Notes: generated by a model from the letters alone, not told the origin. 64,000 nt of DNA from Pseudomonas citrullilanati (GCF_030580855.1 NZ_JAUQOP010000012.1:62001-126000), one strand, 5' to 3'. Shown: positions 19,895 to 29,749, counted from the stretch's first letter. Program-made: numbers and translations.

Positions 19895-20125
19895 TTATTT
19901 AAGGGGCGTGATGATTCAAAAACGAGACACGTTCAGTCTAGGAGAGAACTGGTCGGCTGCCGCAGAGTCGCTACAACAGAAGTGCCGCCATGCTTCTGCC
20001 GCAATTGCGCGATCTGGCTGTTCGGTAATATCGCCGTGGCGATCGTGGCGGTAGCGCTGGGCATCCTCTGGAATCGACGGCGCAGGGCTCGAATCCGATG
20101 AAACACGCCACTTGAGTGAGGCCTT

Positions 20126-20542
20126 TCACGACGCCTGGGCGGGGCCTTTCAATTCGATCTGGTTGCCATCCGGATCGAGGCAGTAGATCGACGGGCCATT
20201 GCCCTGCGCGCCATATCGTACCTGCGCCTGCTCGGCGTCGACGCCGTTCGACGCCAGATGCGCCAGGATAGCGGCCTCGTCGAAGGGCTCGACGCGCAGG
20301 CAGAAGTGATCGACATTCCGGCCCTGCTCGCCCGCCGCCGGCCCGCCCTGGCGCCCCAAAGGCCCGTCCACAGCCACCAGGTCGATCATCGAGACGCCGC
20401 TGCCGAGATGGATCATTCCAAGATCGTCCCGGCGCTTCCTGAGGTCACAGCCCAGTACGGAGGTATAGAACGCCAGGCTGCGCTCCATGTCCTTTACCCG
20501 CAGGACGATGTGATCGATCTGCTGAATCGTGAAGTTCCTCAT
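20126..20542 (-). CDS. VOC-family (glyoxalase-fold) protein
   Basis: A 138-residue protein with paired beta-alpha-beta-beta-beta modules: QQIDHIVLRVKDMERSLAFY at the start and SIYCLDPDGNQIELKG at the end, with metal-ligand positions at His (DHIVL), His (DHFCL) and Glu (QIEL). The family includes glyoxalase I, fosfomycin-resistance proteins and ring-cleaving dioxygenases; the sequence does not decide among them. Start at 20542 (MRNFTIQQ) has GAGG five bases upstream; a longer in-frame start at 20593 is less supported. Confidence 0.88.
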   Translation of the reverse strand: MRNFTIQQIDHIVLRVKDMERSLAFYTSVLGCDLRKRRDDLGMIHLGSGVSMIDLVAVDGPLGRQGGPAAGEQGRNVDHFCLRVEPFDEAAILAHLASNGVDAEQAQVRYGAQGNGPSIYCLDPDGNQIELKGPAQAS

Positions 20543-20703
20543 GCCGGCCTCATGAACGTTGAATGGCGGGTTCCCCACCACCTTAGTGGACAATGGCGAC
20601 TGTTGCCGGACAGGCCGAAGTCAAACACAAAAAAGTATGTGCGAGCATGCTCGCGAAAATGTCAGCCCAACCACCCCGAACGCTCGGATGCGTACCCTAT
20701 GAT

Positions 20704-22015
20704 GTTCACGATCTCTACACCCGCCACAAATCCCCTGTGGGAGCGGGCTTGCCCGCGATGACGGCGGCACATCCAACATCACCAGCCCAGACAGACCGTT
20801 TTCGCGAGCAAGCCCGCTCCCACAGTTTTTGATTCTGGGTGTTCACGATTTCTGCGCCCGCCGCAAATCCCCTGTGGGAGCGGGCTTGCTCGCGAAGATG
20901 GCGGCACATCCAACCTCACCGGCCCAGACCGACCGCTTTCGCGAGCAAGCCCGCTCCCACAGTTTTTGATCCCGGGTGTTCACGATTTCTACTCACGCCA
21001 CAAATCCCTTGTGGGAGCGGGCTTGCCCGCGATGACGGCGGCACATCCAACATCACCAGCCCAGACAGACCGCTTTCGCGAGCAGGCTCACTCCCACAGT
21101 TTTTGATCCCGGATGTTCACGATTTCTACGCCCGCCACAAATCCCCTGTGGGAGCGAGCCTGCTCGCGAAGATGGCGGCACATCCAACCTCACCGGGCCA
21201 GACAGACCGCTTTCGCGAGCAGGCTCGCTCCCACAGTTTTGATCCCAGGTGTTCACGATTTCTACTCACGCCACAAATCCCTTGTGGGAGCGAGCATGCT
21301 CGCGAAGATGGCGGCACATCCAACATCACCGGCCCAGACAGACCGTTTTCGCGAGCAAGCCCGCTCCCACAGTTTTTGATTCCGGGTGTTCACGATCTCT
21401 ACGCCCGCCACAAATCCCCTGTGGGAGCGGGCTTGCCCGCGATGACGGCGGCACATCCAACCTCACCAGCCCAGACAGACCGCTTTCGCGGGCAAGCCCG
21501 CTCCCACAGTTTTTGATTCCGGGTGTTCACGATTTCTGCGCCCACCACAAATCCCCTGTGGGAGCGGGCTTGCCCGCGATGACGGCGGCACATCCAACAT
21601 CACCAGCCCAGACCGACCGCTTTCGCGAGCAAGCCCGCTCCCACAGTTTTTGATCCCGGGTGTTCACGATTTCTACTCACGCCACAAATCCCCTGTGGGA
21701 GCGGGCTTGCCCGCGATGACGGCGGCACATCCAACCTCACCGGCCCAGACCGACCGCTTTCGCGGGCAAGCCCGCTCCCACAGTTTTTGATTCCGGGTGT
21801 TCACGATTTCTACGCCCGCCACAAATCCCTTGTGGGAGCGGGCTTGCCCGCGATGACGGCGGCATATCCAACATCACCGGCCCAGACAGACCGCTTTCGC
21901 GGGCAAGCCCGCTCCCACAGTTTTTGATCCCGGGTGTTCACGATTTCTACGCCCGTCACAAATCCCTTGTGGGAGCGGGCTTGCTCGCGAAGATGGCGGC
22001 ACATCCAACATCACC
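20704..22015. repeat. tandem array of 137-bp REPIN-containing units (about 9.6 copies)
   Basis: Units begin with GTTCACGATTTCTAC at 20704, 20841, 20978, 21115, 21251, 21388, 21525, 21662, 21799 and 21936. The step is 137 bp each time except unit 4 (136, one T lost). Each full unit holds a forward REP arm, a spacer with GGCACATCCAACATCACC, and an inverted REP arm ending GCTCCCACAG. The tenth unit is cut after its spacer and abuts the stop codon of the neighbouring gene. Arms exist in swapped variants (CCCGCGATGACGG versus CTCGCGAAGATGG), so the array is a mosaic. Apparent long reading frames across it are repeat artefacts. Confidence 0.95.
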
Positions 22016-22023
22016 GGACCGTT

Positions 22024-23523
22024 TTACTCGAATGCCAGAACATCCACGCCCTTGGCCTCCACCATCTGCGCAAACCCCGGCAACCGCGCCACGAATTCCG
22101 TCTCGAAGGCCAGGTACCGATCCTGTGCCGCCAGGTAACGAATCGTCGGCTTGACCCGCGCAATGTCCTTGGACGACAGCTTCACCACCTCATGGCTACG
22201 CTGGTTCCAGAACCACGCCAAGGTTTGCGTGCCGAAGGTGTTGGTTTGGTAGTTCCACACCCACCAGTCCCCATGCCCCCGCGAGACATGAAGTTGCCCA
22301 TGGAACGTGCGCAACGTGATGACCTGCTTGGGCTGGGTGACGAGCAGGCGCGTGTCCTGGCGCAGCTCGCTGCCGAAACCGTCCAGGGTCGCCCGGGTCT
22401 TGGTGCCGGTCATGACGTTGAAGCGCCACGCCAATAGGACCGTTTCCTGATAACCCGGATGCTCGACGTTCTGCCGCGTGCCCTCGCTGAACAGCAGAAT
22501 CTCGTCTCCCCCCAGGTACGCGGTGGCGGCGCGCAGCTTGCCGCCGTCGGCCGGCAGCGGCTGGGCGGCGATGGCCGGATGGGGGGCGTCCTGGTGCCAG
22601 ATCCAGCAGCGTGCACCGTTGTCCTCCATGAACAGCACGCGGCGCGGGCCGATGGGCAGGAGGGTCAACTCATCCGAATGCTCGAAAATGACCTCGCTGG
22701 TGTTCGCCGTAATCCGCCAGATCCGGGTCAGATGCTCGGGCTCGTAGAGGCGCTGGCGTTCGAATACTGCGTCGTCCACCACCACACAGGGTTCTTCGAA
22801 GCCGGGCCATTGCGTCTGCGCGGGGCCGAACGGCTGGATGTCGTCGCCACGGCGAAGTTCATAGACGTAGCGGTCGTCCGCGCTGTAGGCGCCCTGTTCG
22901 ATTCGGCGGCGCCACAGGCTGCGCTGGGCATCGGCGTCGATGAACTGCAAATCAGCACCGTCCACCCCGTCGGCCCGGTGTTCGAGCATGTCCTGTTCGG
23001 CGGGCGGCCAGGGGTTGTAGTCGATCAGGAAGCACAGCCACTGGTCTTCGTCCTGCTCGGTAATGGCGGCCCAGCCGTTGCGGTAGTTGTACGCATGCAC
23101 ATGCGTGGGGCAGGGGTAGTCGTGGACCTCCTGCAACCAGTTCAATGCCTTGCGTTTGGCCGGGCTGGGCTTGCGTTGCGGGGCGACGGGTACCTGCGGC
23201 TCGATCCAGTGCGCGGTGAGGTCCGCCTCGGCCTGCCAGTGCCGGGCGAACGCTTCGCGCTGGTCGGACGCGATAATGACGGGCCGGTAATCATCGCCAC
23301 CGGCGTCCAGGTTCCACAGGTCGTAGCCGTGACGCGCCAATGCCGTCGCCAACGCCTCGAAACAGACTTCGGGCATCTCGTTGGACAGTTCATCCAGCAA
23401 CGCTTCGAATTCCGGGCCGGTGAACAGCCCGATATCGGGATAGTAATGCTGCAACAACCGGAGCAGATCGCTGCCCGGTGTTTTCCAATCGATATGAACC
23501 AACGGATCGAATTGCGATTGCAT
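22024..23523 (-). CDS. hypothetical protein, 499 residues
   Basis: I do not recognise this protein. It is soluble, without signal or membrane helix, acidic and rich in Trp, Asp and Glu. The N-terminal 100 residues look helical (a segment LLRLLQHYYPDIGLFTGPEF); the rest has many short strands with spaced WxW-type aromatics, such as HGDWWVWNYQTN, which suggests a beta-propeller or similar repeat fold. The codon use matches the chromosome and the frame is intact. Its stop codon directly touches the truncated end of the REP array. Upstream, a DUF488 gene follows on the same strand 58 bases away. Confidence 0.75.
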   Translation of the reverse strand: MQSQFDPLVHIDWKTPGSDLLRLLQHYYPDIGLFTGPEFEALLDELSNEMPEVCFEALATALARHGYDLWNLDAGGDDYRPVIIASDQREAFARHWQAEADLTAHWIEPQVPVAPQRKPSPAKRKALNWLQEVHDYPCPTHVHAYNYRNGWAAITEQDEDQWLCFLIDYNPWPPAEQDMLEHRADGVDGADLQFIDADAQRSLWRRRIEQGAYSADDRYVYELRRGDDIQPFGPAQTQWPGFEEPCVVVDDAVFERQRLYEPEHLTRIWRITANTSEVIFEHSDELTLLPIGPRRVLFMEDNGARCWIWHQDAPHPAIAAQPLPADGGKLRAATAYLGGDEILLFSEGTRQNVEHPGYQETVLLAWRFNVMTGTKTRATLDGFGSELRQDTRLLVTQPKQVITLRTFHGQLHVSRGHGDWWVWNYQTNTFGTQTLAWFWNQRSHEVVKLSSKDIARVKPTIRYLAAQDRYLAFETEFVARLPGFAQMVEAKGVDVLAFE

Positions 23524-23581
23524 TACGTCAGCCTTCCTGGTGATTTCGCCCTCGCCATCTTAGCCGCGCCCCAATCCCCAC

Positions 23582-23980
23582 TCATAGCTCCGGGAACTGT
23601 AAATAACACACCGGCGAACTCCCCTCCGTCCGTTTCTCTACCTCATCCTCCAGCCACTGCGCCAACACCAGCGCATTATTCTCGACCGTCGACTTGGCCG
23701 CGTACACCAACGTCAACGTCCCACCTTGCGCAACCTCCAGCTTCCACCAGTGCTCCGGGCGTCCCGCCAGTTCTCGCCGATACGCGGCGCTGAACTCGGC
23801 AAATGAAAGCGCCCCGGTCTTGAATGCCTTGCGCAACGCAGGGGACGGCCCGACCTCCGGCAGCCATTCGGCAAGCGCCAAGGTCTCCTGGCGACAGTGA
23901 CGCGGCCACAAGCGGTCCACCAGAATCCGAACGCCATCTTCGGCGCTCGCGGTTTCATAGGCACGTTTGCACTGGATCAT
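23582..23980 (-). CDS. DUF488 family protein (YeaO-like)
   Basis: A 132-residue cytosolic protein with the DUF488 pattern: CKRAYETASAEDGVRILVDR, then LWPRHC, ALAEWLPEVGPS, and the closing TLVYAAKSTVENNALVL. The molecular role of the family is unknown. The start at 23980 gives the usual N-terminus (MIQCKRAY); a longer in-frame start exists at 24016. It precedes the 499-residue unknown gene on the same strand and could share its transcript. Confidence 0.85.
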   Translation of the reverse strand: MIQCKRAYETASAEDGVRILVDRLWPRHCRQETLALAEWLPEVGPSPALRKAFKTGALSFAEFSAAYRRELAGRPEHWWKLEVAQGGTLTLVYAAKSTVENNALVLAQWLEDEVEKRTEGSSPVCYLQFPEL

Positions 23981-24175
23981 CAGCGTTTGCCTGTTCAAGT
24001 GAGACCGCCTCAGCATAGGCGGTCGATGGCGAGGGGCATGGTGAATGACGTCTTCAAGTCTTCGCCGGACCTGCCGCTATCGGTATAACGATTTCTACCC
24101 ATCCTTCGATTGGCTTTGCAATACCGGTGCTTTCCGGCAATTAATGGGCAAACGCACGACAAGAGAACGTAGCGA

Positions 24176-25009
24176 ATGGACGACGGACGGTATGCAGGGC
24201 GGACGGCGATGGAGGCAAGCGCGGGGGCGTCGGAGCCGCCGCATATTCTGCTGATCGACGATGTTCCGGAGGATATCCGCGCAACGCTTGTCCTGCTCAA
24301 GGCGCAGCCTTGGCGCATTTCCCTGGCCAGCGACGCCCACCAGGGGTATCAGCGCGCGCTGGCGTTGCGTCCGGATTTGATCGTGCTGGACGTGCACATG
24401 CCGCATATGAACGGTTTCAGCCTCTGCCGGCTGTTGCGCGAGGCCCCGTCGACCCGGCACACGCCGATCCTGTTCCTGTCATCGGCCAACACCACCATCG
24501 AGCGCCTGGAAGGGCTGACCGTTGGCGCGGTCGATTACATCCCCAAATCCTGCGCCCCCGAGGAAGTGCTGGCGCGCATCAGGATCCACCTGCAACTGAC
24601 CTGGCGCGCCCCGTCCACTGGTCAAGCCGGCCCGGCCAACCCTGAGCCGGAGGGCGATGAAATCGTCCTGCGCGCCGCGATGCGCTGGATTGATGACCAC
24701 CTTGAGGACATGCCTTCCCTGGTGGCGCTGGCGCAAAAAGTCGGCACCCACGAGAAGCGCCTCTCGCGGATTTTTCGCGAGCACCTGGGGCTGACCGTGT
24801 TTGCCTACATCCGCGATGCGCGATTGCGGCGCGGCCAGGATCTGCTCTCCGAGAGTGCCATGAGCGTGCAGGACGTTGCCGAACTGGTAGGTTTTCGCAA
24901 CGCCTGCAACTTCACCACGGCTTTTCGCCAGCGCATCGGCATGACACCCAGCCAGTTTCGCCAGCAAGCCCTGGGCATCAGCGAAACCGAGTCGGCCGGG
25001 CACGCCTGA
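24176..25009 (+). CDS. response regulator with AraC-type DNA-binding domain
   Basis: A 277-residue regulator. The receiver domain (about 22-140) has the acidic pair in LLIDDVPED, phospho-acceptor Asp72 in LDVHMPHMNG, and the switch lysine in YIPKS. The C-terminal AraC/XylS double helix-turn-helix (about 165-268) ends with VAELVGFRNACNFTTAFRQR, GMTPSQFRQQA. REC-AraC fusions are less common than OmpR or NarL types. Its stop codon overlaps the kinase start by one base, so the two are translationally coupled and should be cognate partners. Confidence 0.92.
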   Translation: MDDGRYAGRTAMEASAGASEPPHILLIDDVPEDIRATLVLLKAQPWRISLASDAHQGYQRALALRPDLIVLDVHMPHMNGFSLCRLLREAPSTRHTPILFLSSANTTIERLEGLTVGAVDYIPKSCAPEEVLARIRIHLQLTWRAPSTGQAGPANPEPEGDEIVLRAAMRWIDDHLEDMPSLVALAQKVGTHEKRLSRIFREHLGLTVFAYIRDARLRRGQDLLSESAMSVQDVAELVGFRNACNFTTAFRQRIGMTPSQFRQQALGISETESAGHA

Positions 25010-27396
25010 TGCGGTTTCTTCAGTTTCTGCTGCTGGCGATGACGTTGTTATCCACAAGCCTGCTGCGCGCAGCACCTGTGGATATCTGCCGGACCGATCA
25101 CCTGGACCTGATGCCCGCGCTGGAAATCTTCGAAGACCCCCAGGCCAACCTGAGCCTGGAAGCCGTCACTCAACTGCCCGACAGCCGTTTCAATCCCGCC
25201 ACCCCGAGTTGGCCCACGCAAGGCTACAGCCGCTCCGCATTCTGGCTGAAATTGCACTTCACCAACTCAAGCGCCGCGGCGTGTTCGCGCCTGCTGGTGG
25301 TCGGGGCACCGCGCCTGGAAGACATCCGCGTCTACCAATCGGGGCGTGTCGCCCATGGCGGAGGCGCCTATCCGCTGGCCGAATGGCCCCAGCCGGTGGC
25401 ACGCCAGCCGGCGTTCCCGGTGTCGTTGGCGGCCGGGGAGAGCGTCACGGTGTTCGTTCGCGTGGCGAGCCATTTCCAGCTCTTGCTGGAGCCGCAACTG
25501 TGGTCCGAGCCGGCGTTGCTGCGCAGCCAGCAACAGACCTACCTGAGCGACGGACTCACCCTCGGCATTGTCCTGCTCGTGGTGCCGTTCGGCTTCATCG
25601 TCGGCTGGATCCTGCGTTCCCGATTGTTGACCGTGAACGCGGGGGCGGTGCTGAGCTACATCCTGCTGACCTGCCTCCTGAACGGCTACCTGATCTACTG
25701 GCCCAGCGCGCTGGGCTGGACGCGGGAGCTGCTGACCGCCACCAGCGCGGTCTCGTTCGTCCTGTTTCTCGCCTACATGCGCGTGCTGTTGCAGGTGGCC
25801 CGGCTGCCCAGCGTCGTTGGCTGGAGTTATTGGGTGCCGCTGTCGGGCTGCGTCCTCGGCCGACTCTGGTGGCTGAAGGTCGATCCGGTCCAGGGCGCGC
25901 AGATCGTCCAGCTGTCCCTGTTCAGTTTTTATGGCGTGCTGCTCGCCACGCTGTTCATGGCGTGGCGCAGAAGGCTCAGTTACTCCTGGATGGCCTGGCT
26001 GGTGCCGGCGCTGTTGCTTGGGCAGTTGCTGATGCGGATTTTCTTCCCGCAAGAACAACTGCCCTGGCAATCGCCGGAAAGTAAATACAGCCTCTCCTCC
26101 ACGTTGCCGGGCGTGGCGTTGCTGGTGTGCACATTGATCATGGAAGTCGCCCGCAGCCGCCACCGGGAAAAACACGCGCTGGCGACCCTCGACCAACAAC
26201 GCCAGGCCGAGCACGAGCGGCTGGAAAGCACCGTGGCATTGCGTACCGTGCAACTGCGCGAATCCTTGGCGGCGCGCAGCGCGTTGATGGCGCGCATCAG
26301 CCACGACCTGCGCTCGCCGCTGGTGCGCATCATCGACTACGCGCGCCTGTTGCACGCCGGGCCGAACCGCGAATACCAGGCCACCATCGAGCGCAACGCC
26401 CGCCAGCAACTGGAGCTGATCGACGAGATGCTCGAGTTCTCCCGTGGCGAGCTGGAACAGATGCAACTGACCCTCGCGCCGGGTTATCTGTACGGCTTTT
26501 TGAACGAGATCGCGGACGAAGCGGGCTTTCTCGCCGCGCGCCAGGGCAACACCTTCGAGGCCGTTTTCGCCGATGACCTGCCGCCCCTGGTGGAGGCCGA
26601 TTTCAAGCGCCTGCGGCAAGTGCTCATGAACCTGCTGGCGAACGCGGCAAAATTCACCCGCGACGGCCAGATCCGTTTTGATGTGAGCACCTGTCCAGGA
26701 GCGACCGCCGACACAGTGGAATTGCATTTCAGCGTGATCGACAGCGGCATCGGCATCGACCCGCAGGAGTTCGAACACCTGCTGCAACCGTTTCGCCGCG
26801 GCCGCAATGCACACCGCTACGAAGGCAGCGGGCTGGGCTTGTCCATCGTCACCCAACTGCTGGAACGCATGGACAGCCGCCTCGAACCCCAGGCCACCGC
26901 CCAGGGTAGCCACTTCAGTTTTCGCCTGTCGCTGAAATGCGCCCAGGAACAGGACCTGGAAAACGGCCTCGTCGACAACAACACCACGCCATTCGACGGC
27001 CAGGGCAAGCATGTTTTGCTGGTGGACGACGTCGAGCAGAACAGCGAATGGCTCTACGACCTGCTGGCCGGCTACGGTTTCGACGTGAGCATGGCGGCCA
27101 GCGGCGAAGACGCCTTGGCCTGCCTGGCTGAGCAATCGGTCGACCTGCTGATCAGCGACCAGATGATGCCCGGCATGGACGGTTGGGAACTGCTGCGCCA
27201 GGTGCGCGAGCGTCGGCACCCTCTGCCGGTGATGCTCTATTCGGCGGTCCCGCCGCGTCGGCCCGAAGGTTATCCGCAGGACTTGGCGTTCGACGCGGTA
27301 TTGCTCAAGCCCGCCGACAGCCGCGAATTGCTGGCGTGGATCAAGTCACTGGCCTGCCCGGACACGGTGCGTCGCGCGACGGCCGGGGAGCGATAG
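25009..27396 (+). CDS. 7TMR-DISM hybrid sensor histidine kinase/response regulator
   Basis: A 795-residue membrane kinase. Order: signal sequence (1-22), a periplasmic 7TMR-DISM extracellular domain with SAFWLKLHFTN, seven membrane helices at about 175-375, a coiled coil, HisKA with the phospho-acceptor His432 in RISHDLRSPL, an HATPase domain with NLLANAAKF and EGSGLGLSIV, and a C-terminal receiver with Asp717 (SDQMMPGMDG) and Lys767. DISM extracellular domains often bind carbohydrates. It shares bases with the response regulator gene upstream and is one base from the TonB-dependent receptor downstream. Confidence 0.93.
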   Translation: MRFLQFLLLAMTLLSTSLLRAAPVDICRTDHLDLMPALEIFEDPQANLSLEAVTQLPDSRFNPATPSWPTQGYSRSAFWLKLHFTNSSAAACSRLLVVGAPRLEDIRVYQSGRVAHGGGAYPLAEWPQPVARQPAFPVSLAAGESVTVFVRVASHFQLLLEPQLWSEPALLRSQQQTYLSDGLTLGIVLLVVPFGFIVGWILRSRLLTVNAGAVLSYILLTCLLNGYLIYWPSALGWTRELLTATSAVSFVLFLAYMRVLLQVARLPSVVGWSYWVPLSGCVLGRLWWLKVDPVQGAQIVQLSLFSFYGVLLATLFMAWRRRLSYSWMAWLVPALLLGQLLMRIFFPQEQLPWQSPESKYSLSSTLPGVALLVCTLIMEVARSRHREKHALATLDQQRQAEHERLESTVALRTVQLRESLAARSALMARISHDLRSPLVRIIDYARLLHAGPNREYQATIERNARQQLELIDEMLEFSRGELEQMQLTLAPGYLYGFLNEIADEAGFLAARQGNTFEAVFADDLPPLVEADFKRLRQVLMNLLANAAKFTRDGQIRFDVSTCPGATADTVELHFSVIDSGIGIDPQEFEHLLQPFRRGRNAHRYEGSGLGLSIVTQLLERMDSRLEPQATAQGSHFSFRLSLKCAQEQDLENGLVDNNTTPFDGQGKHVLLVDDVEQNSEWLYDLLAGYGFDVSMAASGEDALACLAEQSVDLLISDQMMPGMDGWELLRQVRERRHPLPVMLYSAVPPRRPEGYPQDLAFDAVLLKPADSRELLAWIKSLACPDTVRRATAGER

Positions 27397-27397
27397 C

Positions 27398-29749
27398 GTG
27401 CCCGGTTGGGGTTACCGGCTGCTGTTGCTCGGCAGTTTCTGTGCATGGCCTGGGGCATCGGTGAACGCCGCAGAAGAGGCGCCCGGCGTCCTCACGCTCG
27501 ACGCAACCACGGTGACCGCTCGCCGCCGCGAGGAAGACCCGCAGCAGGTACCGATCCCGATCAACGTCCTCTACGGCGAGCAACTGGATGAGGCCGGCCT
27601 GCACCGGCTTCAAGACATCCAGCAGCGCGTGCCCGGCCTGGTGGTCTCCGGTCACGACGCCCGCTACGCTGGTTTTGGCCTGCGTGGCTTCGGCGCGACC
27701 GCTTACAACGATGGCCTGGAAAGCAGCGTCGGCACTTACGTCGATGGCGTTTACCAGGCTCGCCAGGGCATGGCCTTCACCGAGTTGATGGACATCGAGC
27801 GCATCGAAGTGCTGCGCGGCCCCCAAGGCACCTTGTTCGGCAAGAACACCACCGCCGGGGCGCTGAACATCATCACCCGGCAACCGACGTTCCAGCCCGA
27901 AGCCAACCTCGAAGCGAGCTACGGCGAGCACGGCTTGCGGGAGTATCGCGGGACGCTTTCCGGCCCGCTGCAGGACGACGTGCTGGCCGGGCGGCTCAAC
28001 GTCTTTGACAGCGCCGCCGAGGGCACCGTGGTAAACCTGCAAGACGGCGCCCGCCTCGGTGATGCCGACAGCCAAGGCCTGCGCGGCCAGTTGCTGTGGA
28101 CACCGGACGCCGACTTCAGCGCCCGCCTGATCGCCGACTACGCCGAGCAGAACGAAGCCGGCAACGTCCTGCTGGTCAATCACTACAGCACCCAGACCCG
28201 CGAGCGCGCCCAGTTTCTCGGCTATCCACTCGCGGAGCCCGACCCTTACCGACGCCAGACACGCATCGACGCACCGGGCCATCCGCGCACGTTGCAGGAC
28301 GGTGTCTCCCTGGAATTGAATGGGGACCTGGACGAGGCGATGCGCTTCACCAGCATTACCGCCTACCGCGACTGGAACTACCGCGCCAGCCGCGACGGCG
28401 ACAGCACCGCGCTCTCGGTGGCCCAATCCGACACCGAACTGGGTCACCGGCAATTCAGCCAGGAATGGCGCCTGTCCGGCACGGCCGGCTCGTCCGTCGA
28501 TTACGTCGCCGGGCTCTATTACCTGCGCCAACAGCTCGACCGCGAGATCGACGTCGGATTCGGCAAGGACGCCGCGCCCTGGTTCGTCGGCGATCAACGG
28601 GAGGCCCTGCAAAAGCTCTACGGCATCACCTTCACCGATCCCAGCCAAGTGCCGGCCATGCTGCTGGAGGGCGCCCGGCAGCGTTATGACGGCGAGCAGA
28701 AGGGCGACAGCCGGGCCGTTTTCGGCCAGCTCTCCTGGCGTCCGATCGAGCCGTTGGAGCTTACTGGCGGCCTGCGCTACAGCGAGGAGCGCAAGGACGG
28801 TTGGATCGCTCGCGACGCCAGCAACCTCGCTCCGCTGACGGGGTTGCCGCCGGTGTTCCAGGCCGGAGGGCAACTGCTGCGCGACATCGCCCTGGGCCGA
28901 GGTTATTACCGCGAGGATTCCATTGAAGAACACAACGTCTCCAGCCTGCTCAGCGCCAGCTACCACTTCAGCGACGCGGTGATGGGCTACGCCAGTTGGT
29001 CGCGGGGCTACAAGGCCGGCGGCATCAACTTCGACGTGGTCGGCCCGTTCACCGCGCCGACGTTCGAACCGGAGCGGGCCACCTCCCTGGAGCTGGGCAT
29101 GAAGACGCGCTTCTGGGACGAGCGGGCCTTGCTCGACCTCGCCGTCTACCAGACCGACATCGACAACTACCAAGCGCTCACCTACAGCCCGCCCACCTCG
29201 CTGTTCGCGCCGCCGCTGCGGGACAACCTGATCAACGTCGGCAAGGTCCGCCTGCGCGGCATCGAACTGGATTCCGCCTGGCAACTCACCCCCCGACTCA
29301 GCGGGCGCCTGGGCCTGGCCTGGAGCGATGCGCGCTACCGCAGCTTTCCCAACGCACCGTGCCCGCCGGCCACGGGCCAATGGGCCTGCGACCTCAGCGG
29401 CGAGCGCCTCTACAACGCGCCGGAATGGAACCTCAGCAGCGGCCTCGACCACACCCAGCCGCTGCCCTACGGATTGGAAGCCTTCAGCGGCATCGACTAC
29501 AGCTTTCGCAGCGGCTCCTACGGCACCCTCGAAGGTGGCGAAGGCAGCTACCAACCCAGCTACGGCCTCACCCACCTGCGCCTGGGCCTGCGCAGCCAGG
29601 ACCGCGCCTGGGAAGTGGAAGGCTGGGTGCGCAACGTCTTCGACCGCCAGTACATCACCGCCGTGTACTCACTGCTCGGTGCCGGCGACTACGGCGTCAT
29701 GCCCGGCAACGAGCGAACCGTTGGCACCACCGTCAGGCTTCGCTACTGA
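27398..29749 (+). CDS. TonB-dependent outer-membrane receptor
   Basis: A 783-residue barrel receptor. The signal ends near VNA (residue about 24), a TonB box candidate is LTLDATTVTA, the plug includes IPINVLYGEQLDEAG and EVLRGPQGTLFGKNTTAGAL, and the protein ends VGTTVRLRY with the terminal aromatic of barrel proteins. It starts with GTG one base after the kinase stop, preceded by GGGGAG. The family imports siderophores, cobalamin or sugars; the tandem placement behind a two-component system hints at a regulated nutrient, but the ligand is not apparent. No periplasmic or ABC components follow. Confidence 0.94.
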   Translation: MPGWGYRLLLLGSFCAWPGASVNAAEEAPGVLTLDATTVTARRREEDPQQVPIPINVLYGEQLDEAGLHRLQDIQQRVPGLVVSGHDARYAGFGLRGFGATAYNDGLESSVGTYVDGVYQARQGMAFTELMDIERIEVLRGPQGTLFGKNTTAGALNIITRQPTFQPEANLEASYGEHGLREYRGTLSGPLQDDVLAGRLNVFDSAAEGTVVNLQDGARLGDADSQGLRGQLLWTPDADFSARLIADYAEQNEAGNVLLVNHYSTQTRERAQFLGYPLAEPDPYRRQTRIDAPGHPRTLQDGVSLELNGDLDEAMRFTSITAYRDWNYRASRDGDSTALSVAQSDTELGHRQFSQEWRLSGTAGSSVDYVAGLYYLRQQLDREIDVGFGKDAAPWFVGDQREALQKLYGITFTDPSQVPAMLLEGARQRYDGEQKGDSRAVFGQLSWRPIEPLELTGGLRYSEERKDGWIARDASNLAPLTGLPPVFQAGGQLLRDIALGRGYYREDSIEEHNVSSLLSASYHFSDAVMGYASWSRGYKAGGINFDVVGPFTAPTFEPERATSLELGMKTRFWDERALLDLAVYQTDIDNYQALTYSPPTSLFAPPLRDNLINVGKVRLRGIELDSAWQLTPRLSGRLGLAWSDARYRSFPNAPCPPATGQWACDLSGERLYNAPEWNLSSGLDHTQPLPYGLEAFSGIDYSFRSGSYGTLEGGEGSYQPSYGLTHLRLGLRSQDRAWEVEGWVRNVFDRQYITAVYSLLGAGDYGVMPGNERTVGTTVRLRY

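Noticed and set aside
19980..20101. A possible 39-residue membrane peptide (CAIWLFGNIAVAIVAVALGI region) starting at a GTG
   Set aside because: The hydrophobic stretch is suggestive but there is no ribosome-binding site or family likeness; it may be a relic of a lost gene.
20839..21516. A 225-codon open frame running through the REP array
   Set aside because: It translates the 137-bp repeat in shifting frames, has no independent start signal and is a by-product of repeat composition.
20704..22015. CRISPR array
   Set aside because: The periodic repeats are 137 bp with REP arms and near-identical spacers; true CRISPR has short repeats with unique spacers and no cas genes are present.
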